The notes under the pieces are model-generated. The model made no database searches and was not told the DNA's origin. It saw only the letters and a list, made by a program, of their open reading frames with translations. The translations under genes and the position numbers were made by a program. A DNA stretch of 64,000 bases, taken from positions 148,923,603-148,987,602 of the forward strand of contig CM023454.1 in the NCBI GenBank assembly GCA_013339765.2, in the 5' to 3' direction. Position 1 is the stretch's first letter; each line of letters begins with the position of its first letter. The stretch comes from Haemaphysalis longicornis. Lineage: Eukaryota; Arthropoda; Arachnida; Ixodida; Ixodidae. Shown piece after piece: positions 42,037 through 52,599 of the stretch.

Positions 42037-43012
42037 GTGCAGCAGACTCTACTGCAGGAAGCAACCCTGGTTACAGAAGAGGCACACGAAAAATCATCAA
42101 AGAAAAGTGCAACAAAAGGAGCTACAATGTCGTCCCTTTCTCAACTGATTGCCTTTCTGCGCATCGATGTAAAAAGCCGCGAAGGTTTAGAAGTGCAGCC
42201 AAACGTGGATGCCAAACCTCACCTTCCCGGAACTAAAAACGACAACAAGAGTGTTTACAAAACGCACAAAGGAGGCAATCCGAAGTCATCGGTGGCGACA
42301 CTGCACCAAACAACGAAGACTGATGCCTGTTTCTTCTGCACAGAAAAGAGCCACGAGACTGCGGCTTGTTGTGCTGAAATCACGCTGGAAGAAAAGAAGA
42401 CAAGGCTCATGGCGGGAAGACGATGCTTCTGCTGCAAAAGACCCAACCACTGCTCAAATGTGTGCAGGAGTAACGTCAAATGTGCAAAGTGCTCGAAACG
42501 ACACGCCACAACGATATGCGACCCAGAATTCACCGCACCAAAGGCACCATTGAGCACCAGCAGCGTGACCACCGCTCCAGTGAATTTGGAGTCCACAACA
42601 AACGAAGCCGCCAGACCGGTCGTCTTGTTACAGACTGCAACTGTATATTGTGCAGAAGCGGACAATGCCGCCTCACTTTGAGCTCTCTTGGATTGTGGAA
42701 GCCAACGCTCGTTCATCACAAAGAGAGCATACAAAAAACTCGGGTGCAAGGTTGTGGGATACGAAGCACTAAAGGTCGGTGTGTTCGGCGGAAGTCAGTC
42801 CGAAAGAGACTTTAAGAGAGTGCTAGTTTCCGTCACGGCACAGAACAAGAAAGTTCACCACCTTGAAGGTTTGGAAACCGAAGTGATCTGCGACCAGAAG
42901 GTTCCAATTCCAGAAGCCCACCTGCGAGATCTCATCGGATCAGAGGCTGCGGCTGACCGTACAGGTGACCAAGATCAAGGGGATATTGACCTCCTTATTG
43001 GTTAGAACACAA
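42037..43012 (+). pseudogene. BEL/Pao gag zinc knuckles and protease
   Basis: Two knuckle-like clusters: CFFCTEKSHETAAC (about 42327) and CFCCKRPNHCSNVC with CAKCSKRHATTIC (42425-42522). A stop at 42679 precedes the protease, whose active-site loop reads MDCGSQRSFI (42688), where the family has D(S/G)GSQRS; Cys in the second position is unusual. The protease region continues to IDLLIG and then stops near 43005. Fragments to 43265 (FGCCIQGPVG) correspond to the linker to reverse transcriptase. Confidence 0.82.
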
Positions 43013-43034
43013 CACAGTACATTACTGGGATCTT

Positions 43035-44516
43035 GTGACCGGAAGATCAAAGGCTTTGGCTGGAAAACTCCGAGCAGTTGAAACAGCTTTCGGATGCTGC
43101 ATACAGGGCCCAGTTGGAACGAGAGTCAGCGAAGCACAGTGCATGCAAACAATTGCACTGAAGGTGTCACTTGACGACGGTGATGCCTCGAACTGTTTCG
43201 AACGGTTTTGGACGTTGGAGTCGATAGGAGTAACGGACGATGTGGCCAGTTGTCCAGAACAATAACTACTGCAAAAGGGTGGCATGTTGGGCCAGCAGCT
43301 TGCAATAAAGCCATCAGTTGAAAAACAGCGCTTGTGATGTGTTACTCTGTCGTCCTTTGTTACAATGTGCGCTGTTCCTTCCCTTGCAACAACTACTGGA
43401 TTCGTATGACGAAAACATCCAACAAGTTGGGAGTAGATATGAAGTTGCGCTTCCTTGGAATGAAAACATCGAACTCAAAGACAACAGGGAAGTCGCTGAA
43501 AAACGCTTGGTGCAGCTAACGAACCGCCTCAAGAAAGACCCTGACCTGCTGCAAACTTACGAGGACGTCATCCGACAGTACTGTATGAAGGGCGTGGCCG
43601 AGACTGTGGTTGAAGAGGATGTGAGCAACGGACCGATATACTACATGTCCCACCAACCGGTGATACGGGAGGCAAGTGACACAACGAGAGTCCGAGTGGT
43701 ATTCGACGCGTCATCGCATAGAAACCACGCAAAGTCGCACAATCAAAACCTTGAAAGTGGCCCAAACCTGACAACTGACCTCATTGGACTACTGCTTAAC
43801 TTTCGAAGGCACAGAATTGCGTTAGTGGCAGACATCGAAAAGGCATTTCTGCAAATCGGAATACGAGAAGAAGACCGAGGCGCCCAGAGATTCCTTTGGT
43901 TCGAGACCGCAGCAGAAACGACTAGATTGAAGCCGAAACTGCAGGCGTGGCGTATGACAACGGTCCCGTTCGGAACAACAGCAAGTCCCTTCCTACTTAC
44001 AGCACCGCTAAAGAACCACCTCAGAAGCATGGAGGGAGAGTATCCCGTCACTGCAAGAATTCTAGCGGACTGCTTGTACGTGGACTAACTGGAGCAGAAA
44101 ATGGGGAAGAAGCCTTGAAGATTTACACGGAAGCTAATGCTATCTTCAATACTGCCTCCATGAAACTGCACAAATGGGCAACGAACAGCGAAGAAGTGAG
44201 TGAACACATCAGCGACAGTCAAGAATCCAGGCATCTAGATTACCTCTCGGGTGTTATCAAGGTGCTGGGATTAACATGGAACCCCATCAGCGACGAGCTC
44301 ACATTCACACCGACAACGAGCGCACCGCCCTATCCTGGAACAAGCACGAAAAGAACTGTGCTGAAAGCTACAGCTCGACTGTATGATCCGCTTGGATGGC
44401 TGACACCATTCACCGTTAGAGCCAAAGCTCTATTCCAAGAACTCTGGCAACGAAACGTGGAGTGGGACGAAGTGTTACCGCAGGACTTAGACAAAGTGGG
44501 TGCAGTGGTGTTGTGA
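43035..44516 (+). pseudogene. BEL/Pao reverse transcriptase
   Basis: After a linker fragment (43035-43265) come RYEVALPWNENIELKDNR (43440), VRVVFDASS (43690), VADIEKAFLQIGI (catalytic Asp, 43830), RFLWFE, and MTTVPFGTTASPFLL (43960). The catalytic box reads LYVD followed by a TAA (44085), and the downstream frame resumes at LTGAENGEEAL, so the YVDD active site is destroyed by a small deletion/frameshift. Continues through HKWATNS and VLGLTWNP to 44516. Confidence 0.88.
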
Positions 44517-45150
44517 ACTGAACGAAGTGCAAAGAGTGCATGTGCAACGTTGCTACCGTTCTGCCACGACTGGACTTCCGCAGAAAACATTGCTACATGT
44601 GTTCGCCGATGCGAGCCCTGTGGCCTACGGGGCAGTGGCCCACATTTGTGTTAGAGATGCGGAAGGCAATACTACGTCTAGTATCCTCATGGGCAAGTCG
44701 AAGATCGCAACGATCAGGAAGCTGACACTGCCGAGGCTGGAGCTCATGGCTTGTTTGTAGGCAGCTAGATTGGGCCGATACATAACGAACAACTTGAAGG
44801 AACGACTGCAGGAGACATACTTCTGGACAGACTCGACTGTGGCCCTGCACTGGGTGACAGGCGAACCGTCCCAATGGAAGCAGTTCGTGCAGAATCGGGT
44901 CACCGAGATACAACGCATCACGAACCCTGCGTTTTGGAGACACTGTCTTGGATGCGGAAATCCGGCAGACTGCATGACCCGAGGTTTCAGCGGTCAGCAG
45001 CTCTTGGGAAGTTCCCTCTGGTGGAAAGGACCTGCGTGGATGGGGTTGCCCGAGAACTCCTGGCCGAATGACTCGCCACCCAGCAACACCTCGGCGGCAA
45101 CAGATGAAAAAAGGGTTCCGACAGTTCTCCAGGCTACAAGCTGCACATAA
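44500..45150 (+). pseudogene. BEL/Pao RNase H region
   Basis: HVFADASPVAYGAVAHI (44598, first catalytic Asp), LPRLELMACL (Glu) followed by a stop at 44758, TYFWTDSTVALHWV (Asp) and NPADCMTRGFSG. These are the conserved BEL/Pao RNase H and linker blocks. Interrupted by one stop and a frameshift; inactive. Confidence 0.88.
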
Positions 45151-45229
45151 GAGACAGTGCTGGACATAACACGATACAGTGAAGCAGCGAGACTTCTCCG
45201 TGTAACAGCATGGATTCTGAGATACGTTG

Positions 45230-46264
45230 CTCGTTAACGACAGGCGAACTAGACGAAGCCGAGAAACACTGGATAAGGCTTAGCACAGCGTGAAGATCTG
45301 CAGCGAGAGATCGAATGCACACAAACGGGCGAACGTTTTCCCGCAGACTCACCACTCCGAGATATTCCCGTGTTCATGGACAATGACGGTGTGCTCCGAA
45401 TCACGGGAAGACTCCAGCAAAGTTTGAAGCAGTATAACGGACAGCATCCCATCGCGTTATCAAGCGGCCACCGGTTAGAGGAGCTGATCGCTCACCGATG
45501 TCACCTTCAAGTGTTGCACGGAGGAGTGCGGGATACACTCGTACAGCTGAGAGAGAAATTCTACGTGGTGCGTGCACGCCAGCTGGTGAAAAGAATAATT
45601 AAGGGGTGCATGACCTGTCAGAGGTTCAATGTTCGTCCAGCCACCGAGGTAATCGCACCGCTTCCGCGAGACCGAGTCACCGAGGCACAACCGTTTGAAG
45701 TCACGGGTGTCGACTTTGCGGGACCGCTTCTGGTCAAAGGAGAGAGCGCAATGCACAAGTCGTATGTTACATTGTTCACTTGTGCCGTGACCAGAGCTGT
45801 TCATCTTGAGCTCGTAAGATACATGTCCACTGAATCGTTCTTGATGGCACTCAGGAGATTCATATCCAGGAGAGGAATCCCTCGAGTCATATACAGCGAC
45901 AACGCCATGTCTTTAAAAGAGCAAACAAAAACTTTCGCAGCTCTGGAAGTCATTGCGCCATCCTGCAACACTTGACTTCATCTCAAACGCACGCATTGAA
46001 TGGAAGTTCATAGTTGAGCGTGCTCCATGGTGGGGTGGGTTCTACGAACGCCTCGTTGGATCCACCAAGCTTGCACTGAAGAAAGTAATTGGCTCAAGAT
46101 ATTTGTCATTCGATGAGCTTGCAACCGTGCTTTCGGAAGTAGAGGCAGTACTGAACTCCAGACCATTACTAACCTCTATGACGAGGCGGGGAACCGGAAC
46201 CACTATGTCCTTCCCTGTTCTTGACGGGCAAACGACTGACAACGCTACCAAGTGTGGGGATTAA
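45230..46264 (+). pseudogene. BEL/Pao integrase
   Basis: Zinc domain: EELIAHRCHLQVLHGGVRDT ... CMTCQRFN (HHCC present, 45475-45630). Core: FEVTGVDFAGPLLV (D), IPRVIYSDNA (D), then after a frameshift near 45965 WWGGFYERLVGSTK (E). All three catalytic residues are recognisable. VLNSRPLLTSM lies near 46155, and a deletion follows at 46225-46260. Joins element DNA to the genome in active relatives. Upstream (45230-45370) are remnants of the preceding linker. Confidence 0.88.
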
Positions 46265-46592
46265 GGATGACAATATTGACGACAGCCTGCACAAGCTTTG
46301 GACCCGTCGACAGCTGGCCATCAAAGCCTTCTGGCGTATATGGACCAAGGAATACTTGGCAGAGTTGCGAAATCTCCACAACGGAAAACGACGCCAAGGG
46401 AAAACCCTTGTGGTTGGGGACTTGGTTCTCCTTCGAGACTCGCAACTACCCCGGCAGCAATGGAGCCTTGCAAGAATCCAAAAGGTGTTCCCAGGACGAG
46501 ATGGAAAGATCCGATCGTGCATCCTGAGAATGCCCGGAGGGTCAACGCTCAAGCGACCGATACAGCTAGTGTACCCATTGGAAATTACGTAG
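46258..46592 (+). pseudogene. BEL/Pao C-terminal region (DUF5641-type)
   Basis: LHKLWTRRQLAIKAFWRIWTKEYL, then VVGDLVLLRDSQLPRQQW, ARIQKVFPGRDGKIRSC and LKRPIQLVYPLEIT, the conserved end of BEL/Pao pol. The stop at 46590 is followed after a G-rich purine tract (46621-46630) by the right LTR. Confidence 0.87.
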
Positions 46593-46632
46593 CAGTAAAA
46601 GAAAATGACTTCCGTCATTTTGGGGGGGAATG

Positions 46633-46880
46633 TGTGGAAAAAAAACCGAAACTCAAACGAAGAGCTTGGTTCGGCTAGATAGCAACACGCCACCGAAAGA
46701 ATCCAAGCCAAGAGAAGAGGAGAAGACCCTGGAGAAGAGGAGAAGACGAGACAGGAGAGAGAAGGGAGATGACGCGAACGGAAGCCTAACAAGAGGCACG
46801 GTTATTGTAGCTCCTTACAACCGTTAAATAAATAAGTGTTTGTGTCTAAACGACGTCTCCTACCTTCAACGATTCCCACA
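46633..46880 (+). repeat. Right LTR of the BEL/Pao element
   Basis: Starts tgtggaaaaaa, ends gattcccaca. About 13 bp longer than the left LTR because of a ccctggagaag-type insertion near 46725. Confidence 0.88.
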
Positions 46881-49179
46881 ACAAAAGCTCGGTAAGCCTA
46901 TTCCTGATGAATCGAGAATGACCAGCCAAAGATAACGTCAGATTCCACGCATGTTTTTTCACAAATACCGGAACCCAAACTTCTTCTAATTACTTGGATA
47001 TCGCCCAATCACCTGACATCTCGAATGCGCGTCACTGCAGTTAGTTGTTGCTGGCGCCGCAGCATGGTATTTTGTCATCTTTGAGAATTTTATAAATTAA
47101 ATACTTCTCTATCGTCCGGAAAAACGATGAAAATTTTATTTATTTGAGCCAGTCTACGCAGTGCAAGCAAAAACAGGAGCTTGACAAATTCACTTTGTGT
47201 CCCTTCAAAACCGAAGTTTATTTTATGAGGTGAAACTAGTCAAGGAAAAAATTATAAAATTACCTATCAGAACAACCTATGCTTCATCAAGTCGAAAAAA
47301 AAAATTATTTTAGCTCGTGGGCTGTGAATACCTCGAAAGACATAATTATATTGTTTAGTGGACCAAGTGCGACTGATATATTTCTAAACTGCGACAATCT
47401 AGCAGCAGAGGTAAGATATTTACGCGGCGAAAGGTACAGGTAGTAACCGTAGAAGTTTACATTCGCGGTGGGGAGCCTTGAGCTTTAAATATATTTTTTT
47501 TTTGCGCTCAAGTTCTTAAGAGCATTGGTTGAACCATAAGAGCCCCCACCCCCCATCCCCGTATACGTGCCGGGCTGCGCCCTTCCCTTCTTGTAAGCAC
47601 TGTGAGGAAGCACTGTTCAGCTTGGACCGTGGCGAATAATTCTGCCTGCTAAAGAGAGCCCAGGAGACCGGACGGTCTGAACTGGTGCTGGAGTAAAGAG
47701 TCTTTCCAAGGGCTGACTGCTGCTTGGGGAAGCCTCACACCATTTTATTGCTCCATAGACCCCTCCCCCCCCTTTATATACATGTGAATGCACTGTTTCA
47801 TAATGAAGATGTAGTGATCATTACATGAATATAGATGCGAAACAGGTGTGCGTATTGAATAAACCCCGAAGCATGTAGCCCCAGAACCTCGAATAAGGCC
47901 ATGTAGCGACGATTTTAAAGAAGAGTTTTCCTGCTAAACTGGACACAAGCAATGTTTATTTTTCCAAGAACATTTAGTTACTTCGCGTCAGGAAGCTTTC
48001 AAAAAAGTTTTTTCCGCCCTGGACGTAAGCAGGAGCGGCGTCACCATGCTGACGTCATCCCGCCTTGCATTCAAATATAATGGATTTTCGAGAACCACCC
48101 CAAAACTTGTGGACAATGATTTTTCAAGCAACCTCCGCTGAACGAGAAAATGGGTGGGTGGCCGGGTAAATTTCGGCTGCAAAGTGGGTGTGATGAGATA
48201 GACGACAGTGGTGGCGCGCGCATAGTAAATGGCCTTGACCACGACGAAGAGCAACTGTTTAAATTGGACAATCCCCTATTGGGGTAGGTGCCGCCTAGGT
48301 GTCGCCACCAGGGAACGGGCAGAATAGCCCGAGCAAAGGAAAAAAAAGACGGGGGAAGAAAAAGAAGAAAGCGTGTCTGGGTGACAGTGGATGATTCGGA
48401 AGAACACGGTTATGAGGGCTACCCACAAGACGCGGTAGCCGTGCTCCACCGAGGCCGTCGTCAGGACGCCCGGAAAACCAGCAAGGCTGCAGTGCCATCC
48501 GTGCCTTACCTGTGTCGACCGCGCATTGAATCGCCGGAATCGACTGTGTGACGTCTTGTTCCCCTCCCCCCTCCCGTGCCGATCTACCGACAGCTTCCGA
48601 GAACTGGGACTGGCCAACACCTTATCATTGAGTGCGCCCTAACAAGTGAGACGTTTTATCTATCACGGGTGTTCCTTCAATCGTAACTGTGAACTGTTGA
48701 TTCTTTTACGCGCATACAGAGCTTGATGTCTGTAGGATTGACTTTCGTGATGCAGCCTATTTGTAGCGGTAGCGTACTGTGATATCGTTAGCTCGTCTCG
48801 TCTCGATAAATGTCCGTCTTCGTCGTATGCGTCATAGTTTCTCAAGTGCGTCTGTCGTTTGTGCGACGTCAATCCCGAGTCCTAGCCACCAATACCATCA
48901 CAGTGGGTGACGTCTGGTGGCTAGTCAAGGCAGGATTGAGAGTCGATTTGTGACTGGGTTTTGCGATGAAGGATGCCCCTTGCACTGCTCGCGAGCAGTC
49001 TTGGGATATAAACACAAGCCGAAAGGCGGCTGTGCAAGCCCACAAGACCCGGTTGATACACCAAGCCCCAAATTCACCATGTCCAACAGGAATATCAGTA
49101 TATTGTATATCGTCCGATCGCACAAACACAACGACTTTCACATCATTATATTAACGAAGCCCGTATTCCAGATATCCTT
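46881..49179. other. Unannotated intergenic DNA
   Basis: No gene recognised. Notable bits: a T-run near 47491, C-runs near 47546 and 47765, a purine-rich stretch at 48338-48375, and a perfect 10-bp hairpin (ctagccacca at 48882-48891 with tggtggctag at 48915-48924). Confidence 0.55.
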
Positions 49180-49865
49180 TATTGGAAGAAACCAAAATAC
49201 ATAGTGTGCTACAGGGACAGAGACTAAAGGCTAAATCGCCTGACGAGGACTCTGTCCCTCTGCGGTTTAACAACGTTGCGTGTACATTTTACGCAAAAGA
49301 TATAGACCGTTTGGGTATCTGTACAGAGCAAAGTTTGCCCCTAGAAAGAGAACAAAATCTAAAGCAACTTGTCTAGTGAAAGAACACCAAGAAAATAACT
49401 ACATGCAAAATATATACGAGCAAGTTTACAACATAATATAAAGCAGCTGATACAACCAATACTAAAAAAATAATAAAGAGTTAATTAATAAAAAAAACGC
49501 TTAGAACTGGTAAAATTGTTACACCAATAGTACATGCATTTCTCATGACACAGTGAAAAACTATAAACATGTGTATAATATTTCGCTAAGCACGGTAACG
49601 CCATTCACAAAAATAAAGGAAGCAAGAAAAACAAATCAGAAAGTTTAAGCTAGATTGCGTGAACAAAAAACGGCAGGCAATATCAATTGGTATAGTGGAG
49701 ACCCCGTGACTGCAATACATTCTTAATGTGCTGTTTAAAGGCACTTACCGAACGCGTGAAATCTATTTTACCATTTAATTGATTAAGTATAAAAAGTGTT
49801 TGATATCCAGTTGTGTTTGCCATAATTTCTCCTGGTTTTCGGCATTCTCCTCTTTTTTTGTCGTA
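49180..49865 (-). pseudogene. LINE 3' fragment: reverse transcriptase C-terminus, 3' UTR, end hairpin
   Basis: The minus strand near 49850 reads RRMPKTRRNYGK and, after a frameshift, TTGYQTLFILNQLNGKIDFT and SAFKQHIKNVL, ending in TGA at about 49688. This matches the C-terminal RTNYG block of CR1/L2-like LINEs (compare RARTNYGTQML in LINE B). The AT-rich 3' UTR runs to a hairpin at 49213-49259, followed by an aataaagg end. A 5'-truncated dead copy. Confidence 0.6.
49213..49259 (-). ncRNA. LINE 3'-end stem-loop
   Basis: agggacagag pairs with ctctgtccct (10 bp) around an inner aaggc/gcct stem. The homologous structure at 62659-62707 has different stem bases that still pair. Some LINE reverse transcriptases recognise such 3' hairpins; that role is inferred here. 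Confidence 0.55.
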
Positions 49866-50109
49866 TTGTTTTTTGTCTTTTTTTGTTGTATTGAAGAGAA
49901 TAAACTACGCATTTAATTTATTTTTACATGTACTATAGAAACAGTGACATGCGCTCGTAACTCTGTGCAAGTGCATTGCTCAATGCCCTATTGATTGTGT
50001 GGCAGGATGACCTGGAGGAGTAATGTGTGACTCCTTCTTCTTGAATAGACTCATAAAAGATCGATTACTCGATAAACAATAAACAGCACCAACCGTTCAA
50101 CATTCACAG
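49866..50109 (+). other. Presumed intron 5' of the glycosyltransferase exon
   Basis: AT-rich, ending in cattcacag at 50101-50109, a plausible splice acceptor before the open exon. Confidence 0.55.
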
Positions 50110-50519
50110 GTCGCAGAAAGAAATCCGTACCGAGGGCCTGTTCGCGTCGCTGAACGACTGCGTCTACCGCTGCATGCACCACTTCGACTACGCCCTTGTG
50201 CTGGACCTGGACGAGTTCGCCGTGCCGCGCAAGGACGACACGCTGCCCGCCATGATTTCGCGGCTGAGCAAGAACTCTTCGCCTCGGACAATCACGAGCT
50301 TCGTGCTGCTCAACAGCTTCTTCTACCTGTACTGGGAGAACGACACCTCCGCCTACGGAGTTCCGCCCGAGACGGCCCCGTCCGAGGTGCCGTACCTGCT
50401 CACCCAGTTCAAAACGCGGCGCTCAAGGAAGGTGTTCCGCGTTGGTTCACGGTCCAAGTACATTGTGCGCCCACTCACGGCCGTTGAAGTTGGCAACCAC
50501 GTCGTGTGGAGGTACCTCG
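50110..50519 (+). CDS. Glycosyltransferase family 92 (DUF23) exon, partial gene
   Basis: 410 nt open without stops, bounded by a splice acceptor (cacag/G) and a consensus donor (CTCG/GTGAGT at 50520). The reading frame gives SQKEIRTEGLFASLNDCVYR, then YALVLDLDEFAVPRKDD with the DxD-like metal site of this glycosyltransferase fold, TLPAMISRL, VLLNSFFYLYWEN, YLLTQFKTRR and VFRVGSRSKYIVRPLTAVEVGNHVVWRYL. These are central GT92 blocks; known members transfer galactose or other sugars to glycans in the Golgi. GC-rich codon use differs from the AT-rich surroundings, as for a conserved host exon. No neighbouring exon was found in the window, so introns must be long or the copy is partial. The frame beyond the donor is intronic read-through. 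Confidence 0.85.
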
Positions 50520-51149
50520 GTGAGTTTTCGCAAAGTAAATCCGGACTGCGCAAATGGGTCGACAACCTGTCTGTTCGGCGAGGCGGATACATATAGTAGC
50601 GCGCCGTCGGACGTAAAAATCGCACCTTGGTGCACTTTTTCTGTTTTATTCTAACAGATTATGAGCAGTTTCTCGGGTAATGGTACGCTTGCAGTCTAAT
50701 AGATTTTAAAGCCACGAATATTGTATTCTCACGCAACCTCTTTTTACCCCTGAGAGCACGTTACCTATACTTCGTACGGTCGACTGCACAAAATCATTTT
50801 TATCGTTCGGTTTGCCTACTTAGCAAAATTAGCTATAGCCGTTTCAATGGCTTTCGTTAGCTATTCGTATCGACATTTGTATGTATCCCTTAGCCAGAAA
50901 AAGTCGTACTTTCAATGTATTTGGAATATGAGTTCATACAAATGCAAACTTTGAATTTATTTTGGTATATTTTTCCACATTTCCTATACATTTTAAATAC
51001 CTTAAAATGCATTGCGAATTTACTGCCCAAGTACATTCGGAGTGCAACACAACCAAATATCCAATGCATTTCAGATTCACTGCAAATTCACACAAAATAC
51101 CATTTTAACTGCAAAGCTGTTGAGCAAAACATTTGTGTATGGTGTGCGC
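50520..51149. other. Unannotated sequence, probably intronic
   Basis: Starts with the donor of the glycosyltransferase exon. AT-rich with repeated aatgcatt/gaattta words (50940-51110). No coding motif. Confidence 0.5.
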
Positions 51150-51990
51150 AGTTCAAGATGACAAGAATATGCCCAGTTTGGGTGGCCGCTTCCCAAGTAC
51201 GGAACCAAGGCTACGGCGGCGGTCACCACCATAGACACCCTGGTGACCTGCGCATCGGTCCGCATGACCCAATCGATCGAAGCAGAGAAGTTGCCGTGGC
51301 CCCCATGCTAACACATCCGACGGCCGGCACTATAGTCACGGACTCTCGCACGCCAGCTTCCGAAAAGGGAGGGTGTCCCCCGCGGCACATGCGATATTGT
51401 CCAAGCGAAGGCCCCTAAGGCGAGCCTTAGAGTTAGTGTTGGTGCCGGCTCACTCGAAGGTGGAAGGAAACGAATTCGCCGACCACCACGCCCAAGAGTT
51501 ATCCGTCCGGGCCGAGCAGGCGCAGCTGCGCCCCGTCACGAGCTATAGAGAAATTACTGAAATGTACAGAGAGCGTAGATGCAGATTTCCCAGGCCTCAC
51601 CCGCAATTGAGCCGAAAACAGTAGACCGTAATCCGAAAAATACAGGCGGGGTCGCTAGCGCATCCCACACTTCTAAACAACATGTACCCGAACAAGTACG
51701 AGAGTACTTGCCCGTTCTGCAAGGACAGACAAGGCACTATGGCACACGTCCTGGCCGAGTGCGAGTCTCTTGAGATCCGCCCGCCCCCCACCCCTATTCC
51801 TACACGCGACCCCCGAGAGCGATGGGAGACCTTGTTGTCTAGCCCCGACCTGACGATCGAGCTCGCGCTGGCAGCCAGGGGCCAGGAGCTGCTAGACGCA
51901 TATGGGACCAGAGAAGAGGGTTCCACCCCATTCGGTGCCTGCGTGCACTAGCCAATACCTTATTGGGCTCACTAAAAGTTGATTCTTTCC
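51150..51990 (+). pseudogene. LINE 3' fragment: RNase H and C-terminal zinc-finger region
   Basis: Blocks in several frames: THPTAGTIVTDSRT (about 51310, RNase H core), LVLVPAHSKVEGNEFADHHAQEL (51440-51500, the last RNase H block with its His and Asp), then CPFCKDRQGTMAHVLAEC (51712) with the CCHC finger, and WETLLSSPDLTIELALAARG ending at TAG 51951. This is the tail of an I/R1-like LINE whose ORF2 ends with RNase H and a CCHC finger. Frameshifts near 51420 and 51625 break it. It may lie within an intron of the glycosyltransferase gene. Confidence 0.8.
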
Positions 51991-52196
51991 CCCGCGCTCC
52001 TCGAGCGTAAGTTCATACAGCCAAGCATAGCCACTTTTGGAGATTGGTCAACATAGGCCACAAAAACACTCCAGCGTTCGCCGTACCGTTGCAACACTAT
52101 CTCGGAACAATAAAGACACGTAATAGCGTACACTCCTTGTTTGTTCGTCCTTGCGTCTTCGTGCTCATGCGCTCTGTGCCGTAGAAGAGCCGTGAC
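51991..52196. other. Unannotated sequence
   Basis: Non-coding stretch between two retroelement-like fragments; nothing recognised. Confidence 0.4.
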
Positions 52197-52470
52197 TTGA
52201 ATGTTGATGCTGCTGCAGGTAATCATAGATTCAACATGGCCCGGCGGCGGCGCATAGTTCGCGCAGCCGCAGCTGAGGCCGCGCTTCGAGAGGCTCGACG
52301 TGCAAAGCATCCGGTAGAGGCGATAAGTCGCACTTGCAGGGTGGCGTATGACAACGTCGACCAAAACGACGTGCTCACTGTAGCCTTGCTCAACATAAGG
52401 TCGTTAAAAAGCCGTGTCGCCTACGTCAACCACGACACCACAACGATAATAAGCTCAACTTTATGTCTGT
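52197..52470 (+). pseudogene. Possible endonuclease-like fragment
   Basis: A frame with an Arg/Ala-rich start (MARRRRIVRAAAAEAALREARR) and then DVLTVALLNIRSLKSRVAYV, reminiscent of the first block of APE-type endonucleases (xxNxRSL) as found in some LINEs and in the endonuclease region of certain Helitrons. The later blocks are absent and the frame decays. The call is tentative. A host protein fragment is possible. Confidence 0.3.
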
Positions 52471-52558
52471 CAATGACCAGCTACAACAGCTCCGCCATTC
52501 AAGTCTTGCTCGTGAGTGGAAGCGTCCCTGAATTTTTTAATACCTACAAATTTGCGAG

Positions 52559-52584
52559 TAATGCATTTTGCATTAAAATGCATT
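52559..52584. repeat. Perfect short palindrome
   Basis: aatgcatttt and aaaatgcatt flank gcatt. A further atgcatt follows. AT-rich hairpin, role unknown. Confidence 0.6.
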
Positions 52585-52599
52585 AATACAATAAAATGC

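Larger units (their letters stand above)
40815..46880 (+). mobile_element. BEL/Pao LTR retrotransposon, decayed
   Basis: LTRs of 235 bp (40815-41049) and 248 bp (46633-46880), TGTGGA...CCCACA. Between them, gag with two zinc knuckles, protease, reverse transcriptase, RNase H, integrase and a C-terminal DUF5641-type region, all in BEL/Pao style. Frames are broken more than ten times. No target duplication is visible: the left flank reads ggttat, the right acaaaa. That suggests flank mutation, or recombination between two insertions. Confidence 0.92.

Noticed and set aside
50520..50596. Extension of the glycosyltransferase frame beyond 50519
   Set aside because: The donor GTGAGT at 50520 and loss of family resemblance beyond it indicate intronic read-through.
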